A stretch of 64,000 nucleotides of DNA from Paramarasmius palmivorus (lineage: Eukaryota > Basidiomycota > Agaricomycetes > Agaricales > Marasmiaceae). The stretch covers positions 62,001 through 126,000 of the forward strand of contig JAYKXP010000048.1 of assembly GCA_037176845.1 (NCBI GenBank). The letters are read 5' to 3'. Position 1 is the first letter of the stretch; each line of letters begins with the position of its first letter. Positions 49,201 through 61,318 of the stretch are shown here, piece after piece. Made by a program: the position numbers and the translations under genes. The notes under the pieces are model-generated. The model did not search any database. It was not told where the DNA came from and saw only the letters and a program-made list of their open reading frames with translations.

Positions 49201-49345
49201 GATACGCTTTCACCATCCCTCGTTTCCGGAGTTCCTACTCGATGAAGAGCGTTCGAAGGAGTTCTATGTCGGACCAGGATCATTAGTTAACGCAGAGGTG
49301 GAGCGACTGATACAGGCGCATGGCGTTGTGGCTGTATTGCCATGA
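46285..49345 (+). CDS. NACHT-type STAND ATPase with four tandem C-terminal modules
   Basis: Two exons: 46285-46384 and 46443-49345 (58-nt intron, phase 1), giving 1,000 residues. Exon 1 encodes the short tag NHFTVEGGIFNAVEGDQITT. The NACHT ATPase follows: Walker A GTVGVGKSA at residues 92-100, Walker B VIIVDGLDEC at about 199-208, and a sensor-like LFSRPEPHI near 243. After it, a module of about 170-180 residues occurs four times, starting near residues 305, 485, 659 and 826. Each begins with (A/G)Q.(V/L)YA..., passes through a P-(A/S)ELDLLY..I block, a helical LQLVL block and a FRHASF.(E/D)FL block, and ends near FY(V/I).PL. Mushroom NACHT proteins normally carry this element once. STAND ATPases act as signal switches in fungal self/non-self recognition or innate defence. 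No effector domain is visible beyond the N-terminal tag. The frame is fully open. Confidence 0.92.
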
Positions 49346-49514
49346 CATCGCTTTCGATTTTCAGATTTAGACTCGGCTGAATTCAGCGAGCTTCTTGGTT
49401 TGATAGATAAACACATCAATCTTGGATACATAGAATACATAAATTACGCGGTACACATGCAATAATTCTTAATACAAACGACAAATAGTACATGGTGCAA
49501 ACCCAATGCAAAGT
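49346..49514. other. Short spacer between convergent 3' ends
   Basis: Only 169 bp separate the stop codons of the STAND gene and the sirtuin gene, so their 3' untranslated regions probably overlap. Confidence 0.6.
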
Positions 49515-50869
<1,355 letters not shown>

Positions 50870-51158
50870 GCTGGTTGTTGGAAGAGGTGATGCGTGAACG
50901 TTTGAACAGCCTTGGCTCCGCGGCGCCTCTTCTACTGCTACCATCATCAGCGAAAGTTGCTTAGTACCTGGGTAAGCGTTTCGTTCCGGTCTTGATTAAA
51001 GCCTTGCTCTTCGATTTAACCTACGATATAGGACTTTCAAATTTGAAATAAGGTTGCTCGTTTCTAACTTCTAACCCCTCTGCAACAGCCATTGCACGAT
51101 CATCCCTGTCGCGTCAATATGAACCAGCGCTTAGCCTATACTTGACGTCCGTGGTATT

Positions 51159-51768
51159 TCAGAACCGCCTCTTGTACAGAAAGATCAGTTGGTATACTTG
51201 CTGTTCCATGATTAGCATTAATGCATAATGGCGTCGGGCTGTCATACACAATATGTGAGTATGAATATTGATCAACAGTTGCATATTCAACTGATCGTTG
51301 CGCGCGACAGACCGGTGTTTTCGCCTTATATGTACCAGTTGTGCTCAATGGGCTGGAACTGGACAAGGCCAGCTGAGTCCTAGCTGGCGCGGACGACGTT
51401 GAGATTGCAGTGACTACCGAGGAGGACATTGGCGGTGATCATTCCTTGATATCCCGATTTGACGATATCTCATTATTGATCAGGTTTCGTCGCGCACGTC
51501 CTCACCACACTTTCCCCCGAGGAGCCTGAGCTTGCAACCTGGCTGTTCCGCATCTTAGGTGAATATATCAGCTTTGCCGAATTAGCGAAGAGACCTGGAA
51601 AAGAGGTAGTCCACTATGAAAACATAGTTGCCCCAGATCCAGCTCTCGAGGCACTCATGAAAGCGTTCACAAAGCATTGAAGGTACCATTGGTTGGGATT
51701 ACGCGATCAATGCCAAAAGGGAAGGACCGTCGGCGAACGACGATTACCTTTGGAAAGGACATGAATGG
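51159..51768 (+). pseudogene. Broken copy of the NmrA-like gene
   Basis: Matches the last two thirds of the gene at 52131-53160, intron positions included. Matching pieces are GTCGGGCTG before a GTGAGT donor (51232-51260), GGTGTTTTCGCC (51312), GTTGAGATTGCAGTGACT (51391-51408), an intron, then FVAHVLTTLSPE (51484-51520) and ISFAELAKRPGKEVVHYENI. Defects are an in-frame TGA near 51370 and a TGA with frame change near 51678, after which the reading resumes as WDYAINAKREG and DYLWKGHEW with a premature TAG. No start or N-terminal Rossmann motif remains. Confidence 0.85.
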
Positions 51769-52130
51769 TAGAAGGTTGCAGTAAAAAGCGTCTTCAAGTT
51801 GTATAGTTCTATAATCTCAACCATGATATCGTTCGGCGCTCTTCCCGAATCCTTGTCTAAGATAAGCTCGGGCTTTTTCAATCTCTTTCAGGAGTATAGC
51901 TCATACGCAACCAACGGTTCTTATAGAGAAAACTCAATGCAGATGGCATCGCCTTGACTCATTGGTTCTTATACGGCCTATTAACGGCACTCCTCGCCGC
52001 TGGCGCCCAATCATCTATGAAGCCGCATGCTGATGTTATTAGACTTATACAGTGGCCCGCGGATCTGTCAGCATGATGTGTTGGATTGAATATTTAAAGA
52101 CAGTGACCTGCCTTGAGAGTCCATCAAATC

Positions 52131-53160
52131 ATGTCTCAACTAACCTACAAAACCTTTGCCATCGCAGGGGCTACCGGGTATCTCGGTAAATACCTCCTGA
52201 AGGCCTTCGCAGACATCGGCGTATATCCACTTATTCTCACTCGCAAGACATCCAACACGGATAGCATTCCACCGTCCTTTAAAATCGCCAGAGTCGACCT
52301 CAATAACGCTGACGAAGTGTCGCAGGTACTTGAACAGCACGGCATCGAGGTCGTGATCTCCCTCGTCAGCGGTAAGAAACCCGACGAAGATCAGAAGGGC
52401 CTCGCAGATGGCGCCAAAAGAGCTGGGGTTAAGCTATTGGTTCCAGCCGAGTTCGGTGGAATAAGCGACGGTGCACGTCTGGCCCCAGAAGCCATTCCAG
52501 AGAATCCTCTTGTTCAGAAGGATAAATTTGCCGGTACATATGCGACCATCTCATAACCAGATTAAACGATGCTTACCGTGATGCCAGAGTATCTGAAATC
52601 GATCGGACTGCCATACGCACGGTTCTTTGTGAGTATTCAATAGATCACGCCAGTATTCAACCACTAATAGCCTGCGCGTCAGAATGGTGCTTTCGCCTCC
52701 TACGCACCTTTCTTACTCGGTGGGCCGCAACCCGACAAAGCCAACATCATAATTGGAACAGATGATGTGGAGTTCGCGGTGACTGCTGAAGAAGATGTTA
52801 GCGGTATGGATCCCTTGATTTACAAATTAGCGATATCTGAGACCTGCTCAACGTTGACTAGGCTTCGTGGCGCACGTCCTCACCACACTCTCGCCTGAAG
52901 ATCTTGCAAACCGATCGTTCCGTATTTCTGGTGAAGATATCAGTTTCGCCGAGCTAGCGAAGAGAATAGGAAAAGAGGTAGCTCACTGTGAAAAACTAGT
53001 TGCTCCAGATCCAGGTTCGGAAGCGCTCGGCAATGCCTATACCAGCGGCAAAGGCGTCTCTAGCTGGGATTATGCCCTCGATGGTAGAAGGGAAGATTCA
53101 TCGGCTAATGATAACCACCTCTGGAAAGGACATGAATGGAAGAAGGTTGCGAAGGTGTAA
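52131..53160 (+). CDS. NmrA-like NAD(P)-binding protein
   Basis: Four exons: 52131-52533, 52588-52628, 52683-52803 and 52862-53160. The start MSQLTYKTFAIAGATGYLGK gives the Rossmann nucleotide-binding motif GATGYLG at residues 14-20. The pattern LVPAEFGG, then YLKSIGLPYARFFNGAFASY, then VTAEEDVSGFVAHVLTTL matches NmrA/isoflavone-reductase-like atypical short-chain dehydrogenases. In fungi these are redox sensors or reductases of unknown substrate. There is no Tyr-x3-Lys catalytic pair, so enzyme activity is not certain. The length (about 287 residues) is usual for the family. A decayed tandem copy lies immediately upstream. The 3' end faces the DUF6534 gene at 203 bp. Confidence 0.9.
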
Positions 53161-53362
53161 CAATAACATCTGAAATGCAATGTAAATAGTAATGACATTG
53201 CCCTTTTTTGGTATACAGGATCCCTCAAAACAACACATCAACTTCCGGACTGGGCTAGCGCTCGGAATAATGAACCCGAATGCTTCTCTCAACATTGATT
53301 TCTAACTGTTCAAGATCAGTTTGATCAATCCCAGTCAAGTTTTCGACATTCCTTTACCTCCG
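53161..53362. other. Spacer between convergent genes
   Basis: About 200 bp separating the stop codons of the NmrA-like gene and the DUF6534-type gene. No coding signal. Confidence 0.6.
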
Positions 53363-55259
53363 TCAAAGTCGCCTTGGGGCTCGTAATGCTCGACTTTTGT
53401 CTGTGAAAAGAGGACTAGGTGGAATATAAGCTTGAGCTGCCGTGAACAGTGATAAGGCACGAACCGTTGACATCATAAAGCCACCTGGTCGAGAGCTCCT
53501 CCCTCCAGAAAACACAATACCACTACCCGATCGATTTGTCGAATGATGAAATTTATCTCGAATCTCTGACTTGATATTGAGGGTAACCAGGAGTGATAGT
53601 GCATATACTGGGAATCCGCGCTGTCAGATGAGGATAGAGGACATGTGGAAGAGAAACTGACGTTTGCCGATGAAGAAATGCAGCCCCATGAAAATCAAAT
53701 TGGACGGCATAGCAACCCACTAAAAGTCAGATCAGAGGTTAGTCCTGCCGACACCCGATGGATAAAGCCATACGCAGATCATGCAGACAATAGTCGAGGC
53801 CCTAGCAGTAGATCAGTACATATCGCATGAGAGGCGAGATCACACTGAACGCACGATGTTAATGACGCAGTTTCGAATGTATGTATGATCAGAGAGTCGA
53901 TGACCAGGCTTGTCCTATCCATGCTGTTAGCTGGGATATAAAGGGGGTAGAGCCAGGGTATCTTACTTTCCGGATGTTGTCCTACGACTATTCCGTAGTA
54001 AAAAGAAGAGGGAGGCAGTAATAAGGACATCTACCGCAGAGGAAGAAGAGAGCCCGACGGTGAATATCCACTATGTCTCAGAGGTTGAGAATACGAGTTT
54101 TAGATAGCAACTCTTCACACTCACGCCATCCCGTTCAACGAATTGAGAGAAAGATCGAAGAATGAGCCTGAAGGGAAACCATTGAGTGATGTCATACGGC
54201 ATGGGTGCGGTGCCACAGAGAACAAACATTTCAGTTGTTGAAGCTAATCATCAATGGTCAGCTGGAGGAAGCTAGATAGTGTAAGTTGATGGACTCACCG
54301 GCGGCGGTTCCTGCGGTGAATCCAATGAGCTCTTGCTGCGAGTAAAAAAAAGGAAGACCAACCGAGTCGCAACAGAGCAAGAATAAGCTATTCTCGCGAT
54401 GTATCGTCAGAAATTAAAGTTTGGCAAAAATCGGGACGTACGATAGGTCCAGTCAGAAGCCAGTTACCATGGCTTACTAGAACGAAAGGTCAGCGGCTCT
54501 GCGTTTGCTCCGGAAACTGGACCTAGAGGCGACATACGCCGGAATAGTCGGAGTGCAAAGAAGCTACGACAGGTCAGAAATAAGTCGGTAACCGAAGATT
54601 AAGGACATACCAGTGAACGCAGAACGTGAGTATTGCCTGTCAGCTCGACGCGTAAGAACTCTCAAATGTCAGGAAACGAGGCTGAATACTAACTGTGAAT
54701 ATCACACTCAGCTGAAGCCATGAGGTTAGCTTTACGATATCAAGACCAAAAACTGAACGCGCACAGCTAAAGTCCTGCAAAGCCATCATTCATGTATGGC
54801 TTACAAATAGGGTATGAAAGACGTACCGGGGTATGTAGTCAATCTTCTCTACCTGCCCATAGTATCCCACAAAATAAGCCCAGAGAGCGCTCCAAATAAG
54901 CGAAGTATGGCAAGTATCCAGAAGCCTGGCATTCATATGTCAATGACATGAATGGTTTACGGTGACTTGGTAAACCTCTGACCAGATCAGGAATACCTGA
55001 GCAGCACAGGTGAGTCTGGATCCGTGAAAAATAGGAAGACTTGAAGCGTACCAGAAGCTTTAGTCTGAAAGCGTCTGAAGAATAGAGCTTGAAGTACAGT
55101 ATAACCTGAATTACAACTGCACCCGAAAGCCTAAATCGTTCCAGTGATCATCAGTAAGTCTAGATGGCCGATACGACGAGGAACACACGCAGAGGCGAAG
55201 AGAGACCCCAACAAAAGTGCACCGTATGTTTCTGGAAGCGCAGTGCTCGATGGCGACAT
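53363..55259 (-). CDS. DUF6534-type seven-helix membrane protein, many small exons
   Basis: Found by reading spliced minus-strand pieces, because no single frame exceeds 90 codons. It starts at 55,259 with MSPSSTALPETYGALLLGSL. Then come YFKLYSSDAFRLKLL (about 55030-55090), LLDTCHTSLIWSALWAYFVG (54860-54930), a set of short exons including LAVRVQ, LSVIFT, AILTFCVH and CFFALRLFR (54540-54760), SHGNWLLTGPI (54440-54475), QELIGFTAGTAA (54300-54340), SAVDVLITASLFFLLRNSRR (53990-54040), MDRTSLVIDSLIIHTFETAS (53870-53930), MPSNLIFMGLHFFIGK (53665-53715) and VYALSLLVTLNIKSEIRDKF. It ends at a TGA at 53363-53365. This order of helices and loops is that of the mushroom DUF6534 family, integral membrane proteins of unknown function. 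Individual splice sites are approximate and at least one piece (54300-54400) does not splice cleanly. Confidence 0.75.
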
Positions 55260-55669
55260 GGGGGTAAAGAGTGAAAATAGGATGTCCTCTGAGAAGCACG
55301 ACGCCGATAGATTAAATGTCCCCGCACATGCGGAGGACGCCTAAATCATCCTGAGTTGAAATGCGAATCCGAAATTGTTTCGAACTATTTTTGGTATGGA
55401 ATTTTTGCAAATCCCTCGAACCGTGACGGATTTGTGCCGGATTTTGGATATTGTACTGATATTGTTCTCAATGATAAGAGGTGGATTAGGAGCTCTAGGG
55501 TCGCCTTCCAGTCGTGATAGCTGCATGCAATGTATATGTGCATATGGAGACGAGGAAAGCGGTAGATTGAAAGTTGCTCAGAGATCTAGCTAGAGCTGTA
55601 TTTGCTTATTTGCATTCCAAGCCTATGGTCTGATCCCTTTGACAAATATTTGGCTACCACCCTTTTCCC
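55260..55669. promoter_or_regulatory. Divergent promoter region
   Basis: About 410 bp between the start codons of the DUF6534-type gene (minus) and the FYR-domain gene (plus). It must contain both promoters. No specific binding site could be named with confidence. Confidence 0.4.
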
Positions 55670-57768
55670 ATGGTTTCCTTACACACAGAATCCAGTCCTA
55701 CTGACAATGTATCGATCTCAAACGAAGTAACAAGTTCCTCTTCAGGATCAGAATCGGTGAGTTAATTCATAAGGTATAGTTAAATGGTCTCTTAACAGCA
55801 TCCCCATGCAGACAAACGTACAGAATGCGAGCCAGAATCAGGTTGAAGTGCCGCAGGCCCGTACGTATATAATGCTATATAGGAAATGACACGGAAGACG
55901 GAATGAGGATACAGGCCTAATATCCAGGAAACGTGATGCCGATGACCAGGACAACTATCAGGCGAAGAGACCGCGTATTGACGAGGAAGGAACAGGTAGG
56001 CACGGCCTTCATCATTGCGTTCAGTTTTGCTCATGCGTAGTGATATTTGGTTAGTCGTTAGTGTATCTTTGGCCACGGTGCGTTCTATCATTGTGTTTCT
56101 TTCGTCTTCTTTTACCGATGATAGTTTTTACAGGCGGGGGCCGACAGCAGTTTCTCAGACCAATCCCCACAAAACAACCCACGAAGGGAAACTCATACAA
56201 AGAATGTCGCGATAGCGGAATCATCAAGTAGTGGTATTAATGGCGTCGCGATTTCTATACAAAACTCTGGACACGATTCGTTGTTGGGATCCGACACCGT
56301 ATCTGTAATCGACCCGAGACTCGCAGAAGACCATACAAATGGCGGCCTGCAAGGAGCTCCTGGCATCCACGAATCAAAGGTCCCCGAGTTGCCATCGACT
56401 TCCAACACACCTTCCGAAGGTCCTTCCACATCCACACAAACATCCCCGTCTTTAGCCTCAAACCCGTACGCCTACCTAACGGGCACCAACCCGTATACAT
56501 ACTACTACATGCAGGCTGCCTCCATGCAAGTGGCCGGCTTCCCTTCTCTTCCTAACTCCGGATTCCAGTCGTGGTCGCAGGGACAGGGACAACCTTCATC
56601 GAACCATAATCAGGCACAACCACCGACGACTCAAAACTATCAGCAACCAATTCATTCTCCGCAAGACCTTTCCAGACAACCTCAGCCTCGCCCGAAACGG
56701 CTCAAAGCCCACACGGTTACTACCAAAACCTACAACATACCACTGGTGCCTCGCGACACGAACAGCGGGAAACCGCTTCTCCCGTTGAATGTCGGAATCA
56801 TGACAGTCATCAACCTCGGGGAGATATGTACAAGAGAACATTTTCACACCGAAAGATATATTTTCCCAGTGGGGTACGAGGTTACGAGGTCTGTGCTTGC
56901 TGAATGTTGGAGTACAGCGATACTCACCTAAACTTCCAGGCGATACTTGTCTACCCGCGACAAAAACATGGAATGTGTATATCATTGTACCATTCTCGAC
57001 GGTGGCGACGGCCCAAAGTTTCAGATTATACCGTCTGATGTACCAGACCAAGTAATCATCGCTGGGACTGCTACAGGTGCTTGGTCGAGTATCGTGCGCA
57101 GGGCCAATCAGATCAGGGAAAGACAGCACAGCAATTCAGTATCGGGCCCCGACTTCTTTGGGTTGGGACAGAATACTATCAAGCACCTTATTCAACAGTT
57201 GCCTGGGGCAGACAGGCTAAGTGTAGGCGCAGGGGGTGGTGGAAGCTATGTGTGGCAGAACTTTGTCGAAGGAGGGTAAGCCATCTCTATACCACGCTCC
57301 AGTTTTTCCGAGCTAATTCTCTCTAGGCCTCTCGGAGGGAGGCATGCATCTGTAATACCCGCGTTACCGGAAGATTACACTTACGACTCGCAGAAAGTAG
57401 CTTCGGTCGGGGCGTGGTATACAAGGCGGCCTCCTCAAGCACAGGAACATGCAAGTGTGAATGGTAGTCATTACCCACCTCATCTAACGGAACAACAACA
57501 ACAAGCCATATCTGCACCACAGCACCATCAGCCGGGGCTGTCAGCCTCACCGCAACACTCTACGCCTGATCCATCTCGACCACCTTCGACGGGTCCAAGC
57601 CAGATCATATCTGTTACTCAACAGACGCAGCCGGCGCAATCCATTGCAATATCTCACTTGCAAGCTGTACCTCATCAGATGTTGCCGAACCAGCAGCCAG
57701 ACGCTGCGACGTTAGCGAGCATCATGAACGCTGCTTTCAATGCTGAGGTACACACGGAGAAGACCTGA
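55670..57768 (+). CDS. FYRN/FYRC-domain nuclear protein
   Basis: Starts MVSLHTESSPTDNVSISNE at 55,670. Early exons are short (DDQDNYQAKRPRIDEEG near 55940-55990), followed by a Ser/Pro/Gln/Tyr-rich linker (NPYAYLTGTNPYTYYYMQAA). The FYRN part reads LPLNVGIMTVINLGEICTRE and IFPVGYEVTRRYLSTRD (56785-56965, over an intron at 56890-56939). It passes into FYRC with CTILDGGDGPKFQI, IIAGTATGAWSSIV and SGPDFFGLGQNTI (56990-57180). The tail is Gln/Pro/Ser-rich, ending AFNAEVHTEKT. FYR domains occur in chromatin proteins (MLL/trithorax, TBRG1), so a nuclear role in chromatin or transcription is inferred. No SET or PHD domain is present, so it resembles the TBRG1-like class. Confidence 0.9.
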
Positions 57769-58249
57769 TACAACTCATCCTGGCTCTCCTTTGTACTCCG
57801 ACGACTTGTACATTACGATTCTCATTTGCAAATGTCTTGCTTCTATCTCGTGAAGGAGGAAACATTCTCGGTTGCCTTATAGCCCGCTCGCCTTCAGAGA
57901 CGCTTTCTACCTCTGAAGTGAGTGCGGCAAAAGTCCGTTGGACGTATTTACATGCATTCAACTTCGAAGGGGCTAGATAAATACAAAGACTATAAGCTTA
58001 GCCTCTTTAAGGACTCCTTCCGATGCAAGGCTTGTGCTGGATGAGAGTAGTATGCGGGGCGCACATATCATACACATATTCAATTACTCTTCAGTAACCT
58101 AGATCGCCTACTATTTCTATGTCTACCTGAAGCCTGTATGTATCGTCATTAGTTCACCGTCGCTTGCAGTTGCTGTATGAGAGGCGTAGTTCGGGAAAGA
58201 CAATCAGATGGAAACGACTAGAGAAGATGAAGGGGGCACTGATCAACTC
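57769..58249. other. Intergenic
   Basis: 3' region of the FYR-domain gene, with no coding signal recognised. Confidence 0.6.
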
Positions 58250-58930
58250 GCCTGCAACCATTTCATTATTCTGTCTTGATTAATCTTTGATCTAATCTTC
58301 GCAAAAAGCGGAGGAAGAAGATCCAAATACTCAAGGCACGGGCCAGAGTCTTCCATGATCTGGCAGCGTTTTGGCTTGAAGAAGTTCTCGGAATGCGTGC
58401 GCCCCTCCTCGTAAGGAAACACAGCCTGAGCAAGGTTGGAGGCAGCGGCATCCAGAATTTTAGTCGCTGTTTCGCTAGAGATGCTTTTGGAAGATAGCTT
58501 TACGCAGAACCTTTTTCTCCAATCTGAGAAGCGCTCCTTGAGGTCACAGAGTATGTCATTTTCCGCCTAACAAGATGTAAGAAGCCAATTCGCCGATGTA
58601 TTATAGATACGGTCCTCTGGGTGCAATAGTATAGCTTCGGTATGCTCGTGGAACTTTGGAGTCTACGAAACAGGAACGCCAAAAACATTATTGAGAGAGA
58701 TGACAATGAATCGGCTGAGGATCTTGGTGAAGTCGACGCTTTGAAGGGCAGGCAAGATATCACAATCAAAGCGATTTTTGCCCCAATAGCGGTCCAAACG
58801 GACCCACGCAGCACTAAAAACATCCCGGCTCCAAAAAATCTGCTGCCCTGAAGTGGGTATGACCGCGCGGCATTGTCAGAAGCTGGAAGTCTGTCTATCA
58901 ATGATCATGTTGATGGAAGAATTCGGGCTC
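58250..58930 (-). pseudogene. Gene fragment beside a TIR element
   Basis: Two exon-like minus-strand pieces are strongly protein-like. One reads SAAWVRLDRYWGKNRFDCDI and LPALQSVDFTKILSRFIVIS (58680-58820). The other follows an acceptor TTGTTAG near 58570 and reads AENDILCDLKERFSDWRKRF, then NLAQAVFPYEEGRTHSENFF and LDLLPPLFAKIRSKINQDR (58260-58567). A third frame on the opposite strand is also open, so the strand is not beyond doubt. No start, stop or family could be assigned. The piece ends close to the left end of the inserted element, which may have separated it from its 5' part. Confidence 0.4.
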
Positions 58931-59110
58931 GCAAGATCACCATTGCCAGGTAGGGCTCCTGGTGGATCGGATGAGGATGAATCGGCATGGATGAGAGCAA
59001 TCCTTGAGAGTGCAATCCGCGGATAAAGGATGTCGGATTAGTCTGGTGCTACGGCACGGCAAACAACCGCGCCAGGATTTGTATTAGCTAATCACGTCGG
59101 ATACGAGTCT

Positions 59111-59126
59111 TACCGGTTAACCGGTA
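59111..59126. repeat. Perfect 16-bp palindrome inside the TIR element
   Basis: TACCGGTTAACCGGTA reads the same on both strands. It lies about 35 bp inside the left terminal repeat and could be a transposase-binding or regulatory site. Confidence 0.7.
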
Positions 59127-59145
59127 CAGCTGGCAAACCAGCCGC

Positions 59146-59181
59146 GTCACCAGCCCTTCCACTTCACCAGCCCTTCCACTT
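59146..59181 (+). repeat. 17-bp tandem duplication inside the TIR element
   Basis: Two adjacent copies of the unit CACCAGCCCTTCCACTT, followed by a partial third copy (CACCA). Confidence 0.7.
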
Positions 59182-60042
59182 CACCACCACTTTCAAACCC
59201 GTATCCATGAATATAGCCTAACGCCTTCCTATACCAATTCAAGCTCTCAATCTCACAAGTCTTCAGTCACTCGTTGCATCAAGTTCTGGTCTGATGACTT
59301 TTGGTGGACTCGGAAGAAACTGACGAAAGGATTGGCAGAGGGAATCGTGCGTATGCTATGTACCTCTGACGTTTTATCTTGCGCTTAGGCTTGTTATACT
59401 TTAGAACTCAAGAAATTCAGAGAAGAGAGACTTTCCACTGTCGAGACACGATGTCAACACTCTGGAAGAATCATGTCGACACCATGATCATCTCTTGGAT
59501 TTCCAAAGACAACCGATAAACTCCCGCAGGTCGTTTTCATCGACCCAGAGCATCTTCAAGACGAAGAACGAGGGATGGTCACGAAGAAGCCCACACTTCG
59601 GTACCTTTTCGTCTTTTGCAACGGAAGCCAGGTCAATTGCGCGCTGCACCGGGGCCAGCGATTCCGACCAGCTTCCAGAAGTATAGGGTCCACTGCCAGT
59701 TCTCTTTTTCTCCAGATCACGTCGCTATTATCGCACTCTCGGCTACCCGCACACCTGGGCCTTCGAAGCTTCAACCATCACTGTTTTGGTAGTCGGATGA
59801 ACTTGGGAATACTGATGGGGCTTTATATTGGGTATCCCGTATTCTCAAGCAATTGATTGGCCTGTCATGTTTATTGGTGACTTGGGAATTGTAATATAAC
59901 AGTTAACATATTGAATGGTGCGATGTATTGAGCAAAATGTAGAGATACAAGCTGACGCGACGACGCAGGAGTCCCGCGGAAGAGCTCATGATTACGTAAG
60001 AATAATTCTGGCGCGGTTGTTTGCCGTGCCGGTGCACCAGAC

Positions 60043-61115
60043 TACATACTACCACATCGCTTGCGATCGTCAGGTGTAGTATCGTCAGTCTGGATACTCG
60101 AGACTAATGTCGGATCGGATGGCCGACTTATTATGTAAGCAGAGTGTAGCGACGCGTCATGATACCGTTTCAATGAAGACTCACTCACATGCCACAGTGT
60201 GGGACCGTTTTTTTCGAGTATTCCTCAACCTCCGTCCATCCGGAACCATAGCAGGGGCTAAAGAATGGGCATCAGATCATGTTGGAAGGCTTTGGAGAGC
60301 AGGTGTGTACCCTAGATCGTGACATATTACTCCAATAACAATACCCTTCCAGCGTTACAACGTATCTGTAGAGTACATTAGATGTCACACAGAGCCCTCA
60401 GAACGCATCTAGATTTGCGGCCCATATCCTCTTCCCTTTACACCTTCAGCAATGAGAAGACTGCGGTACAGCATCAGCATCCGAATCGTCTCCGCGTCAA
60501 GTGAATGCATAGTTCCCAATCACATTCCTGGCCAAGCTGAGTGCACGTTCCACCGATATGTACCGAGGAGCCTATGAGAGTTCTTCTCCTCCGAGATCGT
60601 TACGATGTCCTTTAGCTGGTCGACTAGGCTTCCCAGCGCCTGAGTCCGACAGGATCACAAGTGGGTCTCGCGGCCTTTTCAAGACGTTCCGTGCTTCTAA
60701 TGGCCCAGTTTTTCTCTTCTAGAAATGACAACAACATTGCTGACATACTCGAGAAGCCACGCAAAACTGTACGGTACCCGAATCCGACTTACATGTGTAA
60801 TTGACTGAACTAGCCAGACGATATACTATATGTTTGCGTTTTCTGTGGATGATGAATAAGCGGGATCAGTGCTGTTTCATTATTTCACGTATACTTCAGC
60901 TCACCTTCGATGCGGCCTCAACGGAAATGACACCCTAAGTTTGAGTCATCATCCAACGATGTCCAACCCCAAAAGCCACAAAGCTCCTGTTGACCGATGC
61001 GCGAATTCCTTCCTCTGTTGAATTGAAACACAAGACATTGGCAACGATGAAACGGATCCCTAGCGTTTTTCACGAGTACGTATAAGCCAGGTAGCAGTCG
61101 TTAGCGTTTACTGCA
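60043..61115. other. Gene-poor DNA with a minus-strand remnant
   Basis: Between about 60400 and 60640 the minus strand reads SLVDQLKDIVTISEEKNSHR, then GTYRWNVHSAWPG, a stop, and MHSLDAETIRMLMLYRSLLI with AEGVKGRGYG. The order is protein-like, but the family is unknown and at least one stop interrupts it. Elsewhere nothing is supported. Confidence 0.35.
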
Positions 61116-61318
61116 GGGATGGGGACAACTTGTCTTGGTACTAATCTCAGCCCCCAACCTCGACAGAACGTTCCATGTGCTAGAAATGAGCGGGTTTCGC
61201 ACGCGAAATGAGGGGCGATTCAAAGTGAATGAGACGGTCACTCTTGCAAGAGCTGAGAGCAAACGTGTATGGTGCATCGAGTTCCATTCAGCATTCACTG
61301 ATATCTCCGCTAGGTAGT
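61116..61318 (+). pseudogene. Possible isolated exon
   Basis: An open stretch bounded by an acceptor (TACTGCAG) and a donor (GTAGTT) reads LVLISAPNLDRTFHVLEMSG and RFKVNETVTLARAESKRVWC. No neighbouring exon could be joined and the family is not recognised. It may be a remnant or a real exon of an unrecognised gene. Confidence 0.25.

Larger units (their letters stand above)
59041..60042. mobile_element. 1002-bp TIR element with TA target duplication
   Basis: The left end (59041-59075) and the reverse complement of the right end (60008-60042) agree at 33 of 35 positions. Both begin GTCTGGTGC and end AACAACCGCGCCAG. TA flanks both ends (59039-59040 and 60043-60044), as for Tc1/mariner-type insertions. 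The interior holds a 16-bp palindrome, a 17-bp tandem duplication and short open frames (up to 93 codons), with no transposase motif that I can read. It is probably a non-autonomous DNA transposon mobilised in trans. The small number of TIR differences suggests it is not very old. Confidence 0.85.

Noticed and set aside
51136..51429. 97-codon minus-strand frame
   Set aside because: It lies antisense to the NmrA pseudogene and has no features of its own.
58642..58851. Plus-strand 69-codon frame (MLVELWSLRNRNAKNI)
   Set aside because: It overlaps a more convincing minus-strand exon pair; kept as a caveat on strand, not as a gene.
59495..59856. Transposase gene inside the TIR element
   Set aside because: The open frames are short and overlap in several phases, and no DDE/DDD triad or helix-turn-helix could be read.
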